A DNA stretch of 64,000 nt from Daucus carota subsp. sativus (Eukaryota; Streptophyta; Magnoliopsida; Apiales; Apiaceae), in NCBI RefSeq assembly GCF_001625215.2, contig NC_030383.2, positions 57,278,949-57,342,948 on the forward strand, read 5' to 3'. Positions 47,439-57,712 of the stretch are shown one piece after another. The position numbers were made by a program, and so were the translations under genes. The notes under the pieces were generated by a model. The model did not search any database. It was not told where the DNA came from and saw only the letters and a list, made by a program, of their open reading frames with translations. Positions within the stretch are counted from its first letter, which is position 1. Each line of letters starts with the position of its first letter.

Positions 47439-49717
47439 TTAAGAAAATGTATCGTGATCATCGTGCATAAATTCCTTTCCGAGCTTATGAGAGAAAAGTC
47501 TACAAGCATCCATACTGAGATCGATAGCAGCAGAAAGAGCGATAAATAGAGCAGCATCAGACATACAAGTTACATGCTTCACTCCCACCATAACCGTCGG
47601 CTTACTCACCTTTCCTTCGCCTTCCACGGTTGAACCCATTACAAATCCCCTGCCTGGAAACAATGAAGCTATTCCAGAGTCTTTAACGGTGTTTTCAATG
47701 CTGAATTGCCCTCCGTTTTGTAAATTTATTGTACCTTGAGCAATGGGAATGCCGCTAGTTAGGCCAGTGTCATTGACAAGCTCAAACTTGTACCCCAACC
47801 CGTCGATTGATCCCCTTTCCCTCCAAGCCTGGAGACGTCCCCATGGCTTCATTGAGAGTCCATGGGGACGAAAAATGAGCCAAGCACCAGGATTTGATCG
47901 AGACACACAATCAGTCCCTGGTGATGGCACGAAAGGAGTGATCATTGAAGCGGATGCCACAGACGAGCCTAATATGTCGTGGATTGTAATCATCCACCCC
48001 TTCCTTTCCCTTCCCGGCTTCTCTCGTTCCCCTGAAAATGTCCTCATCCATACTCTCCTGTTCGTCGTGAAATCTGATGGAAGAGACCTGATAGTACACG
48101 ATTTCAAGGGCAAACAATCAGTAACATTTCACAAAAGCATTCTTTAATTAATTAGGTTAACTAAACTACATTAATACAAGTATATAAAAAGTCAGAGGGT
48201 TAGATATTAAAGATTTGAGCACAGATCTTTGCACATGGGAGAGGAATCAAGCTGGTAGAGGTAGTTGTCCAAGAGATTAAGACAGTTGGTGATAGGATTC
48301 CTTATACTCTTAATTTGACTGGTCTAACATACACAAGCTTGAGCATGAAACCAAACTCTCTAAATTAATAATCTGGTTCTGGTAGATGACAAACCACTAT
48401 CTAGGCAAATCATAAGTCAGTGCAAATGTAGATTTTCTCAAATGAACAGATCAAAGTTCCCTCTGTTTTCTTAAAACCTCACATGGTGATGCATACAACA
48501 TTTTATAAGTCATGCAAACATGTGGACTCGGAACTATTGACTAGTATGTATTGTATGTTGAGAATTAGTCCATCTAAAATCTTAAAGTGTCATAGAAAAG
48601 CCTATGATACTATATTGGAAACCGGTCCGTCTAAAACCTTAAGGTATCAGAGGAAGGTCCCAAATGGAACCTCTTGACGACTCTAATAGCATTACATATT
48701 CTATTACATATTATAGCTACATGTTAACCGTACGATGCATTGATAATTCCTAACTGTTCAAGACCCTTCAAATGGACTAACTGAATTGAATGATCATGAA
48801 TTCGCATTGAATCAAATTTATGTTCTGAGGCCCTAAAACAATTGAGTCATATCATTATCAAACTCAAGGCATACACCGGAGAATTTGAAGAAAATAGCAT
48901 GATATAAAATCCAGATATTTATGTCGATATTTACAAGCTGTTCGATAACAGGAACTTTCGTTATAACTAGGGACCATAAATTTATAATTGAGACAAGACA
49001 GCCAATCAGAAACAAGAAAACAAGAACAGGACATATAATAATGTTAATGTCAGCTCAGAGTAGCACCAAGATAACAAAGCTACTAAAATGCGCATGATCA
49101 ATCAAGAAAACTCAAACTCACCTTGATCTAGAGTTCCGATCAGCACTAAACTTGCAACTAAAAACAGGCTGTCGAATGTTCCCCTGTATCTGAAAAACCA
49201 CCGGACTACACTCCGGTTCACCCCCGAACTGAAAAACGTACCTCGGGTCCGGTTCAGACCGGACCACGACATGCAACTCAGCAGTACTAGTACTATTCGC
49301 ATGCTCATTCCCGAGCTTCAACCAGCCATCTTTAAACACGACAGGTCCTAAAACAACGCTGTCATCTAGTTTGACACCAACACTAACTTTGCCTAGTAGC
49401 TTTCCACTGCTCAGGCCGCATGTTCTTCCCATGCGGCCTGTGTAAACAAAGAGCGTGACGTGCACAGATTTTTCAGATAACCTACGAAGCGTTGCAGGGT
49501 CGAGATGGAAGCCCGGGAAGGAAGTTGCTGATGCCGAAGCCTCCGTGGATGACAGGGGAATGAGAGTGGTTTGTGAAGGGAAATTCTTGAGCCGAAGCTT
49601 GCAAAAACAAGGCGTTGTCGAAGGGTGCACCCCGGAGCCTGCAGCAGATTTAGTGGCTAGCGGGAGTTTCAGAGTTAGTGATTCTACTATCAGACGTACA
49701 AACGGACACGGATCCAT
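47439..49717 (-). CDS. DUF1005 family protein, 2 exons
   Basis: Plant-specific family of unknown biochemical function. Exons: 49717-49122 and 48087-47439, joined at an AG|G codon (414 aa). The start at MDPCPFVRLIVESLTLKLP fits the family's conserved N-terminus; the frame is open for 42 codons further upstream, but those residues look non-conserved. Conserved stretches include SEKSVHVTLFVYTGRMGRTC, PVFSCKFSADRNSRSRSLPS across the splice, GWMITIHDILGSSVASASM, NPGAWLIFRP and WGRLQAWRERG. No signal peptide or membrane segment is obvious. It occupies the At4g29310 position of the conserved block. Function not known. Confidence 0.92.
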
Positions 49718-50509
49718 CGCCGGAATTTGACACTGAGTGTTGCTTCTTGCTAAACCGAAAATCGATCTGAAAAAATTGATCGTGTGAGATGAGAGTGTCG
49801 TGAGAATGTGTGGAATTAGAGGGGGAGAGAGCCTGGGAAACATCTATCTTGCAATATATGGAGCGGAAATGTAATAATTTGGAGGGCTGTTACGTTTGTC
49901 GTTTTGTTCGTCTAACGTTTCTTTTTTGTTTATTTGTTTGTAGTTTAGTTGACGTAAATAATACATTCGCCGCGAGACTTGATGATTATAGGCCATGCAG
50001 AATGTACAAATGATTAGGAGATAATTTTGATGCTCAAATCCATTTTCATAAAAGATTTTCTACTTAAACAAATATGGTAATAATTACATGGGATTATTGA
50101 CGTGAAATTTTAAGTACTAATCCTAAAACACATTTTTTATTTGTAAAAAATGATACACATCACATATCATAGTATATTTGGCTTTGAATTTATTTGTTGA
50201 AACCGATTCCTCTATTATTGGTAAATCAAAACATATATATTCAGTTATATAGCGATTTAACAAATGGATTTAAAATATTGCTCTAATACTATCACGATGG
50301 TCATTCAATTTATTTTTATCTCGACTATTTCAAAATCCTCAGCTAATACATGACTCTGTGTGTATTTAATTTGAGGATCGAATATCACATATATTACTTG
50401 TTGGATTAAAATATATATAAAAAACCACTCATTACAAATGTGATTGAACATACTTTTGAAAATGGAATTTTGTTATATATTTGATATTTATTCCATTAAA
50501 ACCGTTTGA
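49718..50509. other. DUF1005 promoter and spacer
   Basis: Non-coding upstream region of the DUF1005 gene; AT-rich beyond about 50000. No distinct element recognised. Confidence 0.5.
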
Positions 50510-51580
50510 GTTAATTTTATAAAGTGCCTTCTTACTTAAAGTAAAGAAGTGGAGTAGAAGTGAGAAGTAAATTAATAATTATAAGTTATTAAAATTTTTG
50601 AAAAAGAAGTAGAAATTATAAAGGAAAGCTAGCATTTTATACTTCTAACTTCTTTCTCACTAACTTGTTATTAAAAATACTTTTAACATTTTTATACAAA
50701 CGACACACAAAAACATAAATAAAAAATAGCAGCAACTTCCGGGCATGTAAAAGAATCTAAGAGAAAAAGAAATTATGGGGGTGTTTGTTTAGACGAAATA
50801 AAAGCCGCTTCGGGCTTCTTGACCCGTTTGTGTAAAGAAGTAGGGGTCGTTTGGAGGAGCTTAAAATAAATGCTTCTTACTTGAAATAAATATGTGGAGT
50901 AGAAGTTGCAGGCAATATTTATGGGCCGTTTGAGTGAGCTTAAAATAAGTGCTTTTTGCTTAAAATAAAAAAGTGGAGTAGAAGTCAGAAGCAAGTTAAG
51001 ACTTATAAGTGATTAAACTGTTTGGGAAATAAGCAGAAGTCCTGAAACAAAAGCTAGTAATTTTAACTTCTTTTAAGCGCTTCCTGACTTTTTACACAAA
51101 CGGTACAAATAAGTGTTTATAATTTATAAACCCCGAAGTCGACTTATTTATGTGCTGCTAAACACCACCTAAAACTTATAAGTGATTAAAGTGTTTGGGG
51201 AATAAGTAGAAGCCCTCAGACAAAAGCTAGCATTCATAGTTTTTTATAAATGCTTCTTGACTTTTTACACAAACGGTATGAACAAGTGCTTTTAACTTAT
51301 AAACCGAAAAGCTCGGCTTAAAAGTGGCTGCCAAACACCCACGTAGAAGCACTTTTAAAAAACTGAGAATGCTAACTTATCTCTCACAGCTTCTACTTCT
51401 TTTCTAAACACTTTATTAACTTATTTATTTCTGTCTTCTATTCCACTTTTTTAAAGAAAAGCTAACATTTCCTTCTCCAACTTCTTTCTCACTAACTTAT
51501 TAAAGATACTTCTAATTTTTTATACAAACGACACTAGAAAAGCAGAAAAAAAAAAACAAGGAACTTCCGTTGGCCAAACA
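50510..51580. repeat. Cluster of related MITE ends
   Basis: The motif families AAGTGGAGTAGAAG, CTTATAAGTGATTAAA, GACTTTTTACACAAACGGTA and AGTGCTTTTAACTTATAAAC occur several times in both orientations (for example near 50550, 50890, 50975, 51090, 51180, 51265, 51465). The outer ends resemble GGTGTTTG and CAAACACC. This looks like nested or tandem insertions of one small DNA transposon family; a weaker relative lies at about 57300-57480. Confidence 0.65.
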
Positions 51581-53128
51581 GAGGCCATGTAAAAGAATCC
51601 AAGAGAAAAAAAATTAAAAGTACAAGGAAGACTTATTGGTGAAGAAGGGAAGGGAATGCACATATCAAGTTATGAACCAAGAAAAAAAAGCCCACATGGC
51701 CGCATATTGACCCGAACATCGCTGGCCTCTGGCTGTCACCACGTTGTGAGAGAGATACAATTTTGTTATCAGTCCCGTCGCCGGATATAAACTGTGGTGT
51801 GTCATTTTGTTTATATATATTTAGTATATTACAGATTGGTTCATTGAACCAGCTAAAATATAGTAAATCAATTATATATGTCTAATTTATTCCAGGTTAA
51901 AAACAGAGATATGAACAAGTGTCTGCTGTACTTTAATACAACAACAAAAAAGGGTCCTCGCCCGGACCAACTTTATCTGTTTTGGACACAAGCACAGTTG
52001 TATATAAGTTGATCAGCTTACTTTGTTTATTGTTAATTAATTTTGTTTAGTAGTTCAGTCATTAAACTTTAAAATTATGAGGTAATTTAGTGCTGACATG
52101 CTTTCTTAATTTTCATTTCTGGGACACCTTTTTTCTCCCGGAGGTTTTATTCCAAATTCCGATTTTACCTCGATTACAAGAAATAACGGAATCAGAATTG
52201 TGAAATCTGTTGGAGTTTATAATAAATTTTTTGAGATACAATGTTACTTGAGATGAGAAAAATTGTATCTTAGCTCATTCCGCCAGCACTTATTGTTCAA
52301 AGAATGAATTCAATCTTGAGATTTAAGATTCATACTAAGCTGGTTTCTTTGACAGGAAACAGGGGATAATTTGTCGTTAACGTACCATCTTTCAAATCTT
52401 TGGCCTTTAGCATATGTAAATTATATGACTATATATGTAATCAAAAGTGTGAGTTGAAAACAAAAGAATCCCCAAGAACTTATCAGCTACTAATTTAATA
52501 TTTGATTGCATGCTGTGCACAGCTTGGGTCATTTGAAGAAGAAAAAAAGACATTTGTCTGTGTTTTCTTTGCAGCAACGTTCGGGTACCTGACATACGTA
52601 TTTTAGTAGTATATATTCACTGAAAAAGAAAATGATGGACAGCTTAATTCTAAATTTTTGATATACATACAAGGGTGCTAGAGTATCATTAAGCAGGAGC
52701 CTCATCCTAGAATTTTCACGTTCGGCATTTTTTTCCGCTAAATATATACTAGTATTATCCGTATGTTTTGGATGAGTTGCCTTGTCCTAATGCATGTATG
52801 ACTGTATTGTCAATTTTTATGATACCTTCTACATATTCTACAGCCTTGCATATGTAAACTATGTACTTTTAAATTTAAGTTCCAAATGTAAGCCTGGACT
52901 AAAGTAGGATTATTTAGATTGGGGTAGATTTGAGATTGAATGTTTTGTCCTCTGTCCACCTCTAGTTCCCTGCAGATGCAGAAACAACTTTGCATTTACA
53001 GAACTCTCGGTTACTATCCAATGAATTGCAAAACATCAATAGACAATAGTACATAATTGTAATATTCATAACCCAAAAAACATATCATAATATCATGCCA
53101 AGTTTGTCATTTATCAAGCCTTCTCAGA
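51581..53128. other. Spacer before the cellulose synthase-like genes
   Basis: AT-rich non-coding sequence. ORFs at 52407-52595 and 52810-52995 are short and without family features. The last hundred bases should hold the 3' untranslated region of the first CSL gene. Confidence 0.55.
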
Positions 53129-56100
53129 CTATTTGCAGAAATGAATGAACAGTAATGCCAATACTCCAGACTTGACAATTGTAGATGATGGAATTCCGTA
53201 CTTCCCTTTAGCAAACAATCCCTTCAAGAACACCCAATAATATAACACTATCCATAAACTACATAGCAGCTCTCCTATCCCGGCTTCGTTGTTCTGTGGA
53301 GAGGTCGTTAGGAAACGCGACATTCCAATCCCCAGAGCAGTCAAGTTAACCAACAAAATAGTTGTCCCGGGTAGAAAGATTAGCGACTTGCTGAAAGTGA
53401 ATTTTCCAGGATCTTTATTCTTCATATCTTTGTCATAGGTAGGGGTTGGAACTTCAAATGCACTTGAAGATAAGCCTATGAGCTTTGGAAAAACGGATAA
53501 AGTTGCAAACAGCCATGACGAAGTGCTAGTTATCCTTGCCATTTGTTGGTGGTTCCACCATGCACGAGTAGATAAACCAATTGCAAGGTACTCAGACAAT
53601 GTGCATAAATTAAATACCAAGAAAACCTCGATAGGAATGAGAATAGCCAGCTCAGATACCTGCATGATCATAGCACGAATGAAATACTAAATTTTCTGAG
53701 ATTTTTCAGAGAAGCTACCTGTATATTTCAGATACAAGTACCACTAGGTATCAATTCAAAATGCTTTATTTTACCTCAGGCAAGAAACGTGAGCCGCTGA
53801 TAATACAATATGCAGGCAGAAGAGAGTAGACTAACTCAGGAATTGACCTTAAACTCCAAGTCAGAAGCCACATGTAGGCAAGGCATTGCCTTAATGAAAG
53901 GTTTCCGTTAAGGGTATCTGAAATTGGCCTCATGGAACTGAGGAAAATTTCAAGAGGCACAGTAGCCCATCTCTTCGATTGAATCATCGTGCCAGGTACT
54001 GTTGATGCAGCACATCTTAGGAAGGATGCTGGTTCAGTCGCACAATACATAGATTTCCATCCCTTTCTATGGATTCCAAGTCCGGTTAGAATATCCTCTG
54101 ACTGAGAACCATATTTCCATCCAACCTGATTATTTGATATCAAAACAAAAGGGATAGTACAGTAAATCTTGAAAAATTAAAGCTATGCTTATATGTTACA
54201 GAGTATTGGTCTTGGTGAAATCATGATGGAATTTTTTGTGAAGAAAGCTAAAAGTACCTCTGTGCCCCAGCAGGTACCATTTTCATAGTCACAAACTGCA
54301 ACATGGTGTGTACCTTTGACAAAGCTCGAAACTGTACATTTAAGCGACATGGATGCTGATGTGGATGCTGATAAAACACGTGCAACTGATTCCTTCAACA
54401 TACTTGATTGTCCAAACTTTCTTTGCAAATTCAAATCACTGAGTTCACCTTGAAAAGGAAAGATGGCATAATAGAGCAAGAACACAAGACCATATAATAA
54501 AATAATTTCAACAATTTAAACCTGTTTGACATACCAGTGGTAATTTTTTGATCTGGTGATAAACCATAAATAACTTTTCTTTTGAAAAAACAATTTGATC
54601 CAATGTACGGTGGTCCTTGGATTCCTGCTGTTCCATGCCCGAAAAACTGCACATTTTATACATAAGAACTTTATACTCTGCTAATTTAAGTTAAAATTTA
54701 TTGTCAATCTTATAAACAGGGCAACCTCAAGCCTGTGTGAGTTGAAATTTGCCAAAGCAAACTTAAACTAAATCAGAATTTAAAAAAAAAAAACTTATAA
54801 AATCGAACTAGTACTTACTTTGAACAAGACATCATAGTGATTTTCAAAAGGGTCATCTTTTATGTTGTGACAGAATCCTGGCTCGAATTGAACATATGCG
54901 CAATCTTCTTCATTCTCAACTCCAAGAAACAAGCACATAGCATGGAGAATAACTTGTGGATTGTTCACGTACATATCACAGTCTACGTGTAGTATAAATG
55001 GTGCATTTGTCATCAATCCTGATACTCTTGTCTGTGCGGCAAGAAAATGTTTCATGGATCACCACGTATCAAAAGTTACTACTATAACAAGAGTTTAATC
55101 TAGAATAACACCAGCATTATATATTTCTTGTTTGAATAATAGACAACATTTGCTGAACTCGTAAAGTTTTATGTACCAGAGCATTTAGAGCGCCAGATTT
55201 AAAATGATGTGGCTTCTCTCTTGAGATGTACACCATATGAGGTACACCTTTCGCGGTTATAATCTGCAAAATGCTTTATATGTAAGACGGTAAGAGTATA
55301 ATTGTATATGTTTTAGTAGTTTTGAATTGATATATAGTCTGTAATTACCTTCACTATCGAGCCATGATTCTTTTTGTTCAACTCTGGCAAATCACTGGAA
55401 GGAGCAAGCGCCGCATCTTCAATTTTCTTGCAAAACATTTCATAAATATCCTACAAAAACGCATACAAATAAATGATATTAAAGAACTTATACACATCAA
55501 CATTCACCTCTAGCACAATCCGTCCAGTGGCGGATCTAGGATTATTTTATTAGGGGACACCAAGCAAATTTTCAAAGAACACTAATACATTTTCAAATTT
55601 TGTGGGGACACTTTTATAATTTTGTAAAATTTAGAATGGAAAAAACATTCTAAAAAACAATTTAGGGGGAACGCGTCCTCGTGTCTCTTACTAGATCCGT
55701 CCCTGAATCCGCCTCTGTCGTAATAGTGAGAGTTAAAAATTAAGAAGATTATATAGATGATTGTAATATTACCTTAACCAATTTCCATTCATATTGAAAC
55801 TCCAAGGACTCTTCTCGAGATGGCCCTGAGGTAGTAGCAAAATATCGAAATGGAGCCCTGACACTGATATCATATTTCTTACAAAAAGGAAGCCAAACCC
55901 TGGCGAATTTTGAAGTTTCAACAAGAGCGTAATACAGTAAAGGCGAGGCGTTGTCATCAGATATATAGCATGCTAATTTCTCAACAGGATAATCGACTGC
56001 CATCGATGATAACACAGTGTTCATAGTTATTATTGGCGATTCAAGCTCATCATCTGCAGTTGTAACAAAAATATCCACAGCTGGTAGCTCATTTTTCCTG

Positions 56101-56619
56101 CAGCCAATGAGTAAAAAGCATTAACAAAAAGTATAAATCATCTAAAATTTTGGCAGAAATAATATACACTCTCTGTCCACCCAGATTCTTTAGCTTGGGG
56201 ACGGGACTTGCCATGACTTCTAAGTTTCACAAATTATTTCAATTTTTTTTAATAATAGCTAAATGTTTAAATATTTATACAAAAAATGATAACTTTAAAA
56301 ATAAGTTATGAAACTATGAAAACTGTAAAAAAATTAGAGGGACGGGGGAGTTTTGTACTAACTGTTCTAAGAGTCGATCAGGATATTGCACGTATTTGAT
56401 CGGATTCCATTTGATATTGAGAACGAGAATCCACACGTAAGTAAAGAAGGACTCGCACAGAAAGGCCAGGAGAACAGGAATTCCGTATTGCTTAATCGAG
56501 AAAAAGTGATAAGTGAGAAGCGAGAAGAGAAGGAAGAGGAGCAGAAGCTCTAGTGCTATAGATTTGTCGCTTCGGAGGCTAACTCTTTGAAAGAGTGGCA
56601 GAGAGCTCTGCTTTGCCAT
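53129..56619 (-). CDS. Cellulose synthase-like protein, CslB/CslH type, 9 exons, intact
   Basis: Membrane processive glycosyltransferase (GT2) expected in the Golgi, making a wall polysaccharide whose identity is not settled for this clade. Exons, 5' to 3': 56619-56363, 56097-55773, 55450-55349, 55263-55177, 55031-54819, 54646-54535, 54448-54258, 54125-53775, 53659-53129 (722 aa, about family length). Two N-terminal membrane segments (about 20-75) precede the catalytic part: SDDNASP (Asp133-134; relatives have DDG), [10 protein letters not shown] (Asp274/276), SEDILTG (Asp440) and QSKRW (478-482). About six C-terminal membrane segments follow. The paralogue at 57.7-61.0 kb has exons 3 and 4 fused. 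Intron 2 contains a hAT MITE, intron 1 a Stowaway-like one. Confidence 0.93.
55525..55705. mobile_element. hAT MITE in CSL intron 2
   Basis: Starts CAGTGGCGGATCTAG and ends with the reverse complement of CAGGGACGGATCTAG. Flanking 8 bp AATCCGTC (55517-55524) and AATCCGCC (55706-55713) differ at one base. The paralogous intron near 60105 shows the unoccupied site (AATCTGTT followed by TCTGTTGTAA), supporting the boundaries. Confidence 0.88.
56166..56350. mobile_element. Degenerate Stowaway-like MITE in CSL intron 1
   Basis: The left end CTCTCTGTCCACCCAGATTC and the reverse complement of the right end CTCCCCCGTCCCTCTAATTT are similar and face each other. The right end lies about 12 bp from the exon 1 donor, so the insertion is very close to a splice site. 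Confidence 0.5.
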
Positions 56620-57712
56620 TGTTCAACAAAGTTTTGGTCTCAGAGCGTTCAGAAAAGAAAACGAGAGAATGCGTTCTCGTTTCTAAGGCCGACTAGATTA
56701 TATAGGAGATTTTTGAATTTCAAATATGCAGGAATATTCAAATAATTCGACAAAGAAATAATAGATTACTTCTTAAAATGTTACCGAGACAAATTGTGTA
56801 ATCTTGATTTTCATTTTTGATATCGGTCATACCGTTATAATGTCTCGTCTAATTTTGATTTCCACTTCTGACACTTTTGATATCGGTCATACCGTTATAA
56901 TGTATCGTGTAATCTTGATGTACACTTCTTGTATCGGTCAGACCGTTATAATGTGATATTTGATTTGCTAATGATGAAGTAATCGATGACTATTCTAATA
57001 TATATGAAATTATTTCGATCTGCAGTACATTTGACATCACTATGACGTCTGAAATATAAATTTTTGTTCGGAGGTAATCATCGCACAAAGTTTTCAAAAC
57101 AGCTATATAAATGACGTTACTCAACTAAAGATGAATACTATAAGTCCGTGACCTGTTGAAAAAATTATGTATATAAATTTATACAAATTGCTAGAAAAAA
57201 AATATTTAAGAGAAAATTTAGTAAAGGGACAATTAACTTTCCAGTTTTCACACTTAAATAATTCATATTTATGGTACAAAAGCTTCAAATCAATAAAAAT
57301 AAGATTCTGTTTGGCTGGTTTATGACCCGGGTTTTAAGTAATTTTCAATTTTAAGCTAAAAAAATTTTATTTGCTAAAAAACGTCTATTTGTATAATAAG
57401 TCATAAGCTTATTTTGAGTTAAAAATAAGTTAAAATCGGACTTAAAATCAGAAGTTGGTAGAATATATTTTTCAAACAACTTATTTTTTTTACTAATTTT
57501 TCAATAAAAATAAATTTCATCACTTAGATAGCCTATAAAAACTATTTTTATTACTATATATTTTTATTAATCATACACCATCTATAATACAAATACCCAA
57601 ATAGATAATTTAAACTATACACTTATCACAATAAGTCAATATAAATCATACAAATATTGTGAATTTGTGATGCATGCATGCTCAGATCATGTCTGGAGAG
57701 TGGAGAGGCTTG
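56620..57712. other. Spacer between the two CSL genes
   Basis: Promoter of the first CSL gene and 3' region of the second. At 56815-56945 the phrase ATATCGGTCATACCGTTATAATGT recurs three times in diverged form at about 60-bp spacing. A relative of the 50.5-51.6 kb MITE family occurs at about 57300-57480. Confidence 0.5.

Noticed and set aside
47743-48147. 134-codon plus-strand ORF
   Set aside because: Exact antisense shadow of DUF1005 exon 2.
49455-49730. 91-codon plus-strand ORF
   Set aside because: Antisense shadow of DUF1005 exon 1.
49718-49843. Upstream ATG adding 42 residues to the DUF1005 protein
   Set aside because: The family starts at MDPCPFVR; the added residues look like translated leader.
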